From positions 248,001-312,000 of the forward strand of contig NZ_SWJE01000008.1 in the NCBI RefSeq assembly GCF_005144415.1: a stretch of DNA of 64,000 nt. The letters are read 5' to 3'. Below the pieces are notes generated by a model. It had not been told where the DNA came from. It saw only the letters and a list, made by a program, of their open reading frames with translations, and made no database searches. This document shows positions 26,988-34,470 of the stretch, one piece after another (within the stretch, counting starts at the first letter, position 1; each line of letters begins with the position of its first letter). The position numbers and the translations under genes were made by a program. This stretch comes from Trinickia terrae (GTDB lineage: Bacteria > Pseudomonadota > Gammaproteobacteria > Burkholderiales > Burkholderiaceae).

Positions 26988-28196
26988 ATGAGCGATGCGC
27001 AAAACCCGAGTCTGCCGAGCATAGAGAGCGCGTTCCAGCCGATCTTTTCGCTGGCGCATCAGGAACCGGTCGGTTACGAGGCCCTGCTGCGCCCCTCGCA
27101 AGCAGGCGAGCTGTGCTCGCCTGCGGCGGCTTTCGCGACCGCCCGGCGGCTCGGGCGGTGCGGCGAATTCGAACGAGCGTGCGTGCGGCACCACATCGGC
27201 CGTTTTCTCGGTTTCGCCGACAGCGACAACGTGCTGTTCCTCAACGTGCACCCGGACATGCTGGTCCACCCGGTCCACGGCCCGGGGCTCATCGACGACA
27301 TCGCGGCGTGCGGCCTGCCGCCCTCGCGCGTCGTCATCGAAATTCTCGAGGTGGCCGACGACACGGCCGCCATGCTCGCGGATGCCGTCGCGCGTCTGCG
27401 TCTCGCGGGCTTCCTGATCGCGCTCGACGACTTCGGCGCCGGCTTGACGAACCTCGGGCGCGTCTGGGACCTGCGCCCCGATGTGGTGAAGCTCGACGGC
27501 GAGCTGATCCGCAAGGCCGTCACCAGCTATCGCAACGCGCGCAGCCTGCTGCGGTTGATCGAGCTGCTGCACGACATCGGAACCTTCGTCGTGGTGGAGG
27601 GCATCGAGGCCGAAGCGCAGGCGCTGCTGAGCATGGATTGCGATGCCGATTTCGTGCAGGGCTATTATTTCGCCCGGCCGGAGATCATCGCGGGCGGACG
27701 GCACAGCGCGCTGCCGGTGACGGAGCCGCTCGCACGCCGCTTCATGGATGCGCGCAAGCTGCCGCAGATCGGCGACATGGAAGAGCTGGAGCCCTATCGC
27801 CGGGCCTTTCGCGAGACGATCGAAGCCTTCATCGGCGGCCACTCGGTCGAAGCATGCGCCGCGCATTTTCTGGCGCTCGAATGGTCGCTGCGCGTGTTTT
27901 TGCTCGACGACCAAGGGGTGCAGGTTTGCGACACGATCGAAGCGCAAGGGCATCCGATGCGGCGGGAGATGCCGTTTCCGCTGCTCACGCGCCGGACCGG
28001 CGCCAACTGGGCGAAGCGCGCGTACTTCCGGAACGCGCTGGCCCATCCGGGGACGCTCATGGTCAGCGAGCCGTACATGTCGTCGAGCTCGACGAATTTG
28101 TGCGTCACGCTTTCCATTTACATCAGGACCCTGCATGGCGGGCGGGTCGTGGGCGGCGACGTGCTGTTCGAGGGCTTGAGCCGCTTGCTGGAATAG
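26988..28196 (+). CDS. EAL-domain c-di-GMP phosphodiesterase with C-terminal sensor-like domain
   Basis: With ATG at 26988 the protein has 402 residues. The EAL domain (about 10-235) keeps every residue I can check for catalysis: EALLR, the Asn in FLNVHP, Glu in VIEILE, the Asp pair in ALDDFG, Lys in VVKLDG, Glu in VVEGIE and Gln in VQGYYFARP. It should hydrolyse c-di-GMP to pGpG. The last 150 residues (WSLRVFLLDDQGVQVCD, then YFRNALAHPGTLMVSEPYMS) resemble the PDC/YkuI-C-type ligand domain found after some EAL domains. No membrane segment is present, so both parts are cytoplasmic. It is divergent from cheV. Confidence 0.9.
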   Translation: MSDAQNPSLPSIESAFQPIFSLAHQEPVGYEALLRPSQAGELCSPAAAFATARRLGRCGEFERACVRHHIGRFLGFADSDNVLFLNVHPDMLVHPVHGPGLIDDIAACGLPPSRVVIEILEVADDTAAMLADAVARLRLAGFLIALDDFGAGLTNLGRVWDLRPDVVKLDGELIRKAVTSYRNARSLLRLIELLHDIGTFVVVEGIEAEAQALLSMDCDADFVQGYYFARPEIIAGGRHSALPVTEPLARRFMDARKLPQIGDMEELEPYRRAFRETIEAFIGGHSVEACAAHFLALEWSLRVFLLDDQGVQVCDTIEAQGHPMRREMPFPLLTRRTGANWAKRAYFRNALAHPGTLMVSEPYMSSSSTNLCVTLSIYIRTLHGGRVVGGDVLFEGLSRLLE

Positions 28197-28232
28197 CGCC
28201 CGCTCCAGGACTGCTGTCAGTGTGAGCAGGCC

Positions 28233-29099
28233 CTAGCTTTCACTCCACCACCCCAGCCTTCGCGACAGCCTTTGCACCGCGTGACGCAGCCGCCCGGCAG
28301 GCTCGCCGTGCGTGCCGCAATCGAAGCTGCCCGTCGAGCCCATCAGCGCGATGACGAGGCAGATGCCGCCCGTGTGATCGAACACCGGGGCCGCGAGCGA
28401 ATCGATGCCGGGCACGGGCTTGCTCAAGGCGGTGTCGATGCCTTCCTCGCGAATCCGCGCAAAGCGCCGCGCGAGCGGCGCCAACAGTGCGCCCGGGTTG
28501 GCGGCGTCCTCGAAGATATCTCCAGGCGCCGCGCCCGCGAGCCGCAAGCCGTCTTGCGCGAAAAGCGGCGCCAGCGCGTCTGCGCTGAGATGCGCGGCGA
28601 ACGTCCGGCCGATCGCGGTGTTGACGAGCGACATCACCGTGCCGACGCGCAAGCTCACGTGCTGCGGCTGCGCCGCTTCCTCGAGACGCACGACCGTGGG
28701 CCCGAGCGGCCCGAGCACGGCCATCGCCACGCTCAAGCCGGTGGCCGACGCGAGTTCGACGATCTCCGGCTCGGCTTCGCGCGTCGGCGCAAGCCGCTGC
28801 AACGCGATCAGCCCCAGCTCCAGCGCGAGCGGGCCGGCCTCGAAAAAGCCGTCGTCGTCGCGGCTCAGCAAGCCGATCTTCAGCAGGCTTACCAGATGCG
28901 GAAACGCCTTCGCGGGCGCCATGTCGGCCGCGGCGGCCAGATCGCGCAGCGACAGCCGCTCGCCCGAGCCGACCAGCGCGGCGAGCAGTTCGCCCGTGGT
29001 GTCGAGCGAATTGATTCCGCGTTGCGGTTTCGCGGCGGCATCGGCGGCGTCGATGGTTCCGTGCTTGCGCGAGGGGGCGGAGGAGGGAGTGGAAGGCAT
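28233..29099 (-). CDS. IclR-family transcriptional regulator (distal copy)
   Basis: The 288-residue protein has a winged helix-turn-helix at about residues 28-90 (SLRDLAAAADMAPAKAFPHL) and a C-terminal IclR ligand domain with RVGTVMSLVNTAIGRTFAA and GIDSLAAPVFDHTGG. It lies 26 bases downstream of a second IclR gene of the same layout, so the two are one transcript and look like an old duplication. Their neighbour, divergent across a palindrome, is the MBL/monooxygenase operon, the likely target. Effector unknown. Confidence 0.9.
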   Translation of the reverse strand: MPSTPSSAPSRKHGTIDAADAAAKPQRGINSLDTTGELLAALVGSGERLSLRDLAAAADMAPAKAFPHLVSLLKIGLLSRDDDGFFEAGPLALELGLIALQRLAPTREAEPEIVELASATGLSVAMAVLGPLGPTVVRLEEAAQPQHVSLRVGTVMSLVNTAIGRTFAAHLSADALAPLFAQDGLRLAGAAPGDIFEDAANPGALLAPLARRFARIREEGIDTALSKPVPGIDSLAAPVFDHTGGICLVIALMGSTGSFDCGTHGEPAGRLRHAVQRLSRRLGWWSES

Positions 29100-29125
29100 C
29101 GTCGATGAATCGAGGTATCGAGAGT

Positions 29126-29938
29126 TCAGGACGCAGCGGCGAGCTCGCGGCCGATCGCCTCGCTCGCCGCACGCAGCGCGCGGGCGACCGCGCCGTTGAA
29201 GCCGACGTCGATCGCGCCCGACGAGCCGATCACGGTCAGCGCCGCGCCCAGCTCGCCGTGCGCGTCGAGCACGGGCACGCTCAAGCTGCTGATGCCCGGG
29301 CTCGGCGTGTCGACGGCGCGTTCGATGCCGCGCTTGCGGATCGCGGCGAGCGTTGCTTCGAAGGCGTCTCGCTCATCGGCCGAGGCGAAGGCGTCGAGCG
29401 TGCGCGTGGCCTGCGTCGCCCACATCGCCTGCACGCGCTCGGCGGGCAGGAACGCGCAGAAGACGCGGCCGGTCGCCGTCTTCGTCAGCGACATCACCGT
29501 GCCGACGTGCAGGTTCATGTGGAGCGGAAACCCCGCATGCTCGTAGCGCACGATGGTCGGTCCATGCGGCCCGGCAATGCAGATCGCGACGCTGCAGCCG
29601 AGCGCCTCGGCGAGCGCCGTGGCATGCGGGACGGCGGCGCGATACGCGCTCTGATGTTCGAGATGCAGGAGCCCGAGCCGCAGCGACAGCGGCCCCGGCT
29701 CGTAGCGGCCGGACAGCTCGTCGCGCTTGATGAGCCCCAGGCGCGTGAGGCTCACGAGATACGTATGCGCCTGCGCGGGCGCGAGCTCGGCGCTCTCGGC
29801 GAGATCGGTCAGCGCGAGCGGTTCGCGCGCGCGGGCGAGCGCATGCAGCAGGCGGCCGCCGACTTCGGTGCTCTGCACGCCGCGCTGCGCCTTCTCCTTC
29901 GGCGCGCCGCCGGCCTCGCCTGCTGCCGCTTTCTTCAT
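29126..29938 (-). CDS. IclR-family transcriptional regulator (proximal copy)
   Basis: With ATG at 29938 the protein has 270 residues; the frame is open further upstream but reads like non-coding sequence there. The winged helix (ALTDLAESAELAPAQAHTYL) and the ligand domain (HVGTVMSLTKTATGRVFCAF, then GISSLSVPVLDAHG) are typical. It shares layout and many positions with the distal IclR gene. It is transcribed away from the MBL/monooxygenase operon and is the more likely binder of the palindrome at 30042-30063. Confidence 0.9.
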   Translation of the reverse strand: MKKAAAGEAGGAPKEKAQRGVQSTEVGGRLLHALARAREPLALTDLAESAELAPAQAHTYLVSLTRLGLIKRDELSGRYEPGPLSLRLGLLHLEHQSAYRAAVPHATALAEALGCSVAICIAGPHGPTIVRYEHAGFPLHMNLHVGTVMSLTKTATGRVFCAFLPAERVQAMWATQATRTLDAFASADERDAFEATLAAIRKRGIERAVDTPSPGISSLSVPVLDAHGELGAALTVIGSSGAIDVGFNGAVARALRAASEAIGRELAAAS

Positions 29939-30041
29939 ACGCTCGTCTTGTCCCCGATGAAAACGGCGAGTGTAAACGATCGTTCCGGCGGCGCATGCGC
30001 GCCGCCGCTGTGTCGGCCATTGCTGTTCTTCTATTTTAGTA

Positions 30042-30063
30042 AATAGCAACTTGATTTGCTATT
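30042..30063. promoter_or_regulatory. Candidate IclR operator AATAGCAA-N6-TTGCTATT
   Basis: A perfect 8-bp inverted repeat with a 6-base spacer lies between the divergent IclR and MBL genes. Its right end touches the TTGACA box of the plus-strand promoter, so a bound regulator would affect RNA polymerase directly. The assignment to IclR rests on position. Confidence 0.65.
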
Positions 30064-30090
30064 GACAAATTTTCAGGCCGCCGCCATGAT
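30062..30090 (+). promoter_or_regulatory. Candidate sigma-70 promoter of the MBL/monooxygenase operon
   Basis: TTGACA at 30062-30067 is followed by a 17-base spacer and CATGAT at 30085-30090. The -35 box is the consensus; the -10 box matches TATAAT only in part. It is 140 bases upstream of the MBL start. Confidence 0.55.
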
Positions 30091-30230
30091 TCACCTCACC
30101 CCGGCGCCACAGCCGCATACTTAGAAACGGGGCGAGACACCTGCCGTTCCCCATGATGCGTTCGAGAGAGCGTTTCGCGTGTCCCGCCATCGTCAGCCCA
30201 CCTCTTGAATCCAGATAGACGGAGACAACC

Positions 30231-31190
30231 ATGGCGAAGGCATTCGCATCCCAGGCCGATCTCGAAGCAAAGCAAGTCACGTTCACGCAGCTCTCCGAAA
30301 ACGCCTATGCGTACACGGCCGAAGGCGATCCGAACTCGGGCGTCATCATCGGCGACGACGGCGTGCTGATCGTCGACACGACCGCCACGCCCGCGATGGC
30401 GCAGGACCTGATCGCGAAGATCCGCGCCGTCACCGACAAGCCCATCAAATACGTCGTGCTGTCCCACTACCACGCGGTACGCGTGCTCGGCGCCTCCGCC
30501 TATTTCGCCGAAGGCGCGCAGCAGGTGATCGCGAGCCGCGGCACCTACGAGATGATCGTCGAGCGTGGTGAAGCTGACATGAAGTCGGAGATCGAGCGCT
30601 TCCCGCGTCTCTTCGCGGGCGTCGAGACAGTGCCGGGCCTGACGTGGCCCACGCTCGTGTTCGAAAAGGAAATCACGCTCTGGCTCGGCAAGCTCGAAGT
30701 GAAGATCATGCATCTGGGCTCGGGCCACACGAAGGGCGATACGGTGGTCTGGCTGCCGTCGCAGAAGGTGCTGTTCTCGGGCGACCTCGTCGAGTACGAC
30801 GCCGCCTGCTATTGCGGCGACGCGCAGCTCGAGCAATGGCCGGCGACGCTCGAAGCGCTGCGCGCGCTGAACGCCGAGAAGCTCGTGCCGGGACGCGGCC
30901 CCGCGCTCCTGAACCCGGCCGAGGTGAACAAGGGCCTCGATTACACGAAGGACTTCGTCACGACGCTGCTCGCGCAAGGCCGCAAGGCGGTCGAGCGCAA
31001 GCTCGACCTGAAGGCCGCGATGGCGCTCACGCGCGAAGCGATGGACCCGAAGTTCGGTCACGTCTTCATCTATGAGCATTGCCTGCCGTTCGACGTTTCG
31101 CGCGCCTACGACGAAGCGAGCGGCATCACGCATCCGCGCATCTGGACCGCGCAGCGCGACAAGGACATGTGGGCGGCGCTGCAGGACTAA
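30231..31190 (+). CDS. MBL-fold metallo-hydrolase with altered metal motif
   Basis: The 319-residue protein has the MBL fold: GVIIGDDGVLIVDTTATPAM, then the metal region, GSGHTKGDTVVWLPSQKVLF and SGDLVEYD. The usual HxHxDH motif reads HYHAVRVLG, so the first two histidines are present but the Asp and third His are replaced. The later His (GSGHTKGD) and Asp (SGDLV) are kept. It may bind one metal, or be a specialised subfamily. It is the first gene of an operon with an FAD monooxygenase and a DUF2783 protein, which suggests hydrolysis of a ring-cleavage or ester product. That role is inference. Confidence 0.87.
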   Translation: MAKAFASQADLEAKQVTFTQLSENAYAYTAEGDPNSGVIIGDDGVLIVDTTATPAMAQDLIAKIRAVTDKPIKYVVLSHYHAVRVLGASAYFAEGAQQVIASRGTYEMIVERGEADMKSEIERFPRLFAGVETVPGLTWPTLVFEKEITLWLGKLEVKIMHLGSGHTKGDTVVWLPSQKVLFSGDLVEYDAACYCGDAQLEQWPATLEALRALNAEKLVPGRGPALLNPAEVNKGLDYTKDFVTTLLAQGRKAVERKLDLKAAMALTREAMDPKFGHVFIYEHCLPFDVSRAYDEASGITHPRIWTAQRDKDMWAALQD

Positions 31191-31225
31191 GCGAGACAAG
31201 TGCGGGAGACGGCGCTTTGCATGGG

Positions 31226-31257
31226 ATCGGAGTAGGCGCTAAAGCGCCAACTCCGAT
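31226..31257. repeat. Intergenic hairpin repeat, copy A
   Basis: ATCGGAGT...ACTCCGAT encloses GGCGCT-AA-AGCGCC, forming one long near-perfect hairpin between the MBL and monooxygenase genes, just upstream of the latter's AGGAGA site. The surrounding 50-odd bases recur in inverted orientation at 33043-33075. Such short palindromes within operons resemble REP-like elements. Confidence 0.8.
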
Positions 31258-31273
31258 CGACAGGAGACAAGCC

Positions 31274-32977
31274 ATGAGCATCAATTACCAGACCGTGTCA
31301 TTCGAATACCGGCGCTCGGCCGAACAGCTCGAAGACGCGGCGACGCTGCATCCGGTGATCGTGGTCGGCGCGGGGCCGGTGGGCCTCGCCGCCGCGATCG
31401 ACGTGGCGCAGCGCGGCGTGCCGGTCGTGCTCGTCGACGACGACTGCACGCTGTCCACGGGCTCGCGGGCGATCTGCTTCTCGAAGCGCTCGCTCGACAT
31501 CTTCGACAGGCTCGGCTGCGGCGAGCGCATGGTCGACAAGGGCGTGAGCTGGAACGTCGGCAAGGTGTTCGTGCAGCGCGAGCACGTGTACACGTTCAAC
31601 CTGCTGCCGGAAAGCGGCCATCGGCGGCCGGCGTTCATCAATCTCCAGCAGTATTACGTCGAAGGGTTTCTGGTCGAGCGCGCGCAGCAATTGCCGAATC
31701 TGGAGATCCGCTGGAAGAGCAAGGTCACGGGGATCCGCCAGGACGATGGCTCGGACGGAAAATCCGTGACGCTCACCATCGATACGCCCGACGGCCCCTA
31801 CGATCTGCGCGGCCGCTACGTGGTGGCCGCCGACGGCTCGCGCAGCCCGCTGCGCAACCTGCTCGGGCTCGACAGCAAAGGGCGGATCTTCAAGGACCGC
31901 TTCCTGATCGCCGATGTCAAGATGCAGGCCGATTTCCCGAGCGAGCGCTGGTTCTGGTTCGATCCGCCGTTTCATCCGGGCCAGTCGGTGCTGCTGCATC
32001 ACCAGCCCGACAACGTCTGGCGCATCGATTTCCAGCTCGGCTGGGATGCGGACCCGGCGCTCGAAAAGACGCCCGAGCGGATCATCCCGCGCGTGCGCGC
32101 GCTGCTCGGTCCCGATGCCGAGTTCGAGCTGGAGTGGGCGAGCGTCTATACGTTTGCCTGCGTGCGGATGGAGAGCTTCCGGCACGGCAACGTGCTGTTC
32201 GCCGGCGATTCGGCGCATGGCGTCTCGCCGTTCGGCGCGCGCGGCGCGAACAGCGGCATCCAGGATGCGGAGAATCTCGCATGGAAGCTCGAGATGGTGC
32301 TCGCAGGCCGTGCGCCCGACAGTCTGCTCGACACCTACGCGAGCGAGCGCGAATACGCGGCCGACGAAAACATCCGCAATTCGTCGCGCTCGACCGATTT
32401 CATCACGCCGAAGACACCCGTGAGCCGCGTGTTCCGCGACGCGGTGCTGAAGCTTGCTCGCCAGCATCCGTTTGCGCGGCAGCTCGTGAATACGGGGCGC
32501 TTGTCGGTGCCTGCGGTGCTGCGCGAATCGACGCTCAATACGCCTGATCGCGATCGCTTCGAAGGGCCGATGGCGCTTGGCGCGGCTTGCGTCGATGCGC
32601 CGGTGCGCGCCGACGGCAAGGACGAATGGCTGTTGTCGCGCTTGGGCGGACAGTTCAACGTGCTGGTGTTCTGCGGGGCGGACGGCATCGATGCGGCGAG
32701 CGCCGCCGCGCTGAAAGCGATGCGCGACGCGGCCTGGCCGGTGACGCCGGTCATGGTCGGCGCGGGTCCGCTCGAGGTTCTTCGCTGCGAAGCGCCGGCA
32801 AACGCCGTGCTGCTCGAAGACGTAGAGGGCTTGGCGGCGCAGCGCTACGACGCGACGCCGGGCACCTGTTACCTGATTCGTCCTGACCAGCACGTTTGCG
32901 CGCGCTGGCGGCATGCGAGCGCCGGCGATCTCGAAGCGGCGCTAAAGCGTGCGCTGGGTGTGCAAGGCGTTGCGTGA
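31274..32977 (+). CDS. FAD-dependent aromatic monooxygenase (group A flavoprotein)
   Basis: With ATG at 31274 (CAGGAGAC before it) the protein has 567 residues. It shows the FAD fingerprint VVGAGPVGLAAAIDVAQRG, the DG motif in VVAADGSRSPLRNLLG, and GDSAHGVSPFGARGANSGIQ near residue 320. These define the PHBH/MhpA-type flavin hydroxylases, which insert one oxygen atom into an aromatic ring using NAD(P)H. The C-terminal 150 residues are a thioredoxin-like domain common to this subfamily. It lies between hairpin repeats and upstream of a DUF2783 gene. Substrate unknown. Confidence 0.9.
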   Translation: MSINYQTVSFEYRRSAEQLEDAATLHPVIVVGAGPVGLAAAIDVAQRGVPVVLVDDDCTLSTGSRAICFSKRSLDIFDRLGCGERMVDKGVSWNVGKVFVQREHVYTFNLLPESGHRRPAFINLQQYYVEGFLVERAQQLPNLEIRWKSKVTGIRQDDGSDGKSVTLTIDTPDGPYDLRGRYVVAADGSRSPLRNLLGLDSKGRIFKDRFLIADVKMQADFPSERWFWFDPPFHPGQSVLLHHQPDNVWRIDFQLGWDADPALEKTPERIIPRVRALLGPDAEFELEWASVYTFACVRMESFRHGNVLFAGDSAHGVSPFGARGANSGIQDAENLAWKLEMVLAGRAPDSLLDTYASEREYAADENIRNSSRSTDFITPKTPVSRVFRDAVLKLARQHPFARQLVNTGRLSVPAVLRESTLNTPDRDRFEGPMALGAACVDAPVRADGKDEWLLSRLGGQFNVLVFCGADGIDAASAAALKAMRDAAWPVTPVMVGAGPLEVLRCEAPANAVLLEDVEGLAAQRYDATPGTCYLIRPDQHVCARWRHASAGDLEAALKRALGVQGVA

Positions 32978-33042
32978 GCGGGCCGCTACACGATATCCGG
33001 AGACCAAATGAACTACCCTCACACTCACTATCGTTCGCTGTC

Positions 33043-33075
33043 GACCGGAGTTAGCGCTTTAGCGGTTACTCCGGT
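33043..33075. repeat. Intergenic hairpin repeat, copy B
   Basis: GACCGGAGT and ACTCCGGTC enclose an inner AGCGCTTTAGCG stem. The element matches copy A (31226-31257) in inverted orientation, including flanking TGCATGGGA and TCGACAG. It lies between the monooxygenase and DUF2783 genes. Confidence 0.78.
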
Positions 33076-33103
33076 CCCATGCAACGCTCCCCCCGAGGGG
33101 GCG

Positions 33104-33165
33104 GATGCCTCCCTTGGGGCGGAACCGGCGCCCGAAGGAAGTCCCCTTGGGGGACGGGAGGCATC
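33104..33165 (+). promoter_or_regulatory. Hairpin enclosing the ribosome binding site of the DUF2783 gene
   Basis: GATGCCTCCC at 33104-33113 pairs perfectly with GGGAGGCATC at 33156-33165, and the next base is the A of the start codon. The Shine-Dalgarno GGGAGG therefore sits inside a 10-bp stem. Extra pairing inside (TTGGGG with CCCCTT) would extend it. This would hold translation low unless opened. Confidence 0.6.
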
Positions 33166-33399
33166 ATGGCACTGAACACCCAACCCAACCTCTCGCGCCC
33201 CGACGACTTCTACGAGGCGCTGCTCGACATGCATCGCGATCTCGACGATGCGGCGAGCCAATCGGCGAACGCGCAGCTGATCCTGCTGCTCGCCAACCAC
33301 ATCGGCGACTACGCGACGCTCGTCGAGGCGATCCGGCATGCGCGCGAGGGCGTCATCAGCCAGCAGCAGCCCGAGCCGGCATTGGCGCACGCGCAGTAG
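33166..33399 (+). CDS. DUF2783 domain protein, 77 aa
   Basis: The ATG at 33166 follows GGGAGGCATC. The 77-residue product reads LSRPDDFYEALLDMHRDLDD and HIGDYATLVEAIRHAREG, typical of DUF2783, a small helical family usually found beside FAD-dependent aromatic monooxygenases. It may be an accessory or stabilising subunit of the monooxygenase. It is the third gene of the operon. Confidence 0.86.
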   Translation: MALNTQPNLSRPDDFYEALLDMHRDLDDAASQSANAQLILLLANHIGDYATLVEAIRHAREGVISQQQPEPALAHAQ

Positions 33400-33495
33400 T
33401 GGCGCCGGGCGCGCGATCCTCGAGGTATTTCGTGCGCAGCGGCTTTTCCACAGCGCTCCTTACAGTGGCAGCCGCTGCCGCATCAGCAGAAGGCG

Positions 33496-34395
33496 TCAAG
33501 CGACGGCAGCCACGCCTTTGTCCGCGAGATAGCGCAAGACGCCAGGGTGAATCCGCTCGAGGCCAGGAGCCGCGGCGAGCGTATTTTCCGGCCGGGTCTC
33601 GGCGCCCTGCTCAACGTGCTGGACCAGCTTGGCATGACCGATGTCGAGCGCTCTCGCAAACCGGTAGGCCACGTCGTCATCCAGACTGACCCTGCCCAGG
33701 ATGTAGCTCCACGATCCGACTGCCTGGATCGGCTCGGCCTGGCCCGGGTAGGAACCGGCGGGGACGACGATGGGCTTCAAGAAATTGTGCTTGGCGCGAA
33801 CCTCCTCGATCTCGTCGGGGGTGAGTCCGATCAGCCGGCCGCCCGCACTTGTGATCGTGGTGAAGCCCGGCCAGCCGATTCCCGCTCCCCATTGCGCGGC
33901 GACCTCGCCTTCCGCGAGCATGGTGGGACCGTCGGCGGCTTTCTCGAGAAAGTGCGGTTCAAAGTCCTTTTCTCGATCCAGACCCAGGCCGTCCATCACG
34001 TACTTGCCGAGCAGGGTGATGCCGGATGCGCGCGTTCCCCACGCGATCGGTTTGCCGACCAGATCGCGCACCGAACTCGCGGAGCTGTCGCCCCTGACTG
34101 CGAACATGCCCGGACTCGAATAGATTGCCGCGATGATTTTCAAATTCGACGCGGGCCGGCCGATCCCGGCGAAAGCCTCATAGGCGGGCTCGCCTGCGAC
34201 CAGCGCCATGTCGAGCTCGCCCGCTTCCAGCAGGCGAATGTTTTCCGTGCTGCCGGCGGTGTTTCGTGTTTGTACGAGCAGCGAAAGATCGGTCTCGTTG
34301 ACAGCGGCAGCGGCCGCGTCCCCGTATAGCGGGAAGCCGCCTCCCGGCGTCGCTGTTCCCAATGCGATGATCGTTAGCGGATCGTTCATGTTCAT
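33496..34395 (-). CDS. TAXI-family TRAP solute receptor-like protein without signal peptide
   Basis: Starting at 34395 the protein has 299 residues. The fold signature is that of TAXI receptors: IIALGTATPGGGFPLYGDAA, LLVQTRNTAGSTENIRLLEA, and DLVGKPIAWGTRASGITLLG. Normal TAXI proteins are periplasmic and carry a signal peptide before this region; here the mature domain starts within a few residues of the first Met, and the upstream frame holds no hydrophobic segment. No TRAP permease gene is adjacent. It is the last gene of an operon with a LVIVD-repeat protein and a monooxygenase. It may be a cytoplasmic binding or sensing protein. Confidence 0.82.
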   Translation of the reverse strand: MNMNDPLTIIALGTATPGGGFPLYGDAAAAAVNETDLSLLVQTRNTAGSTENIRLLEAGELDMALVAGEPAYEAFAGIGRPASNLKIIAAIYSSPGMFAVRGDSSASSVRDLVGKPIAWGTRASGITLLGKYVMDGLGLDREKDFEPHFLEKAADGPTMLAEGEVAAQWGAGIGWPGFTTITSAGGRLIGLTPDEIEEVRAKHNFLKPIVVPAGSYPGQAEPIQAVGSWSYILGRVSLDDDVAYRFARALDIGHAKLVQHVEQGAETRPENTLAAAPGLERIHPGVLRYLADKGVAAVA

Positions 34396-34470
34396 GATGG
34401 TTCGGTGAAGTGAGTTCAATCGAGGCGAGCGGCAGGCGGCCGCTCGGCGCACGGGCTATTTGGCTGTTGG

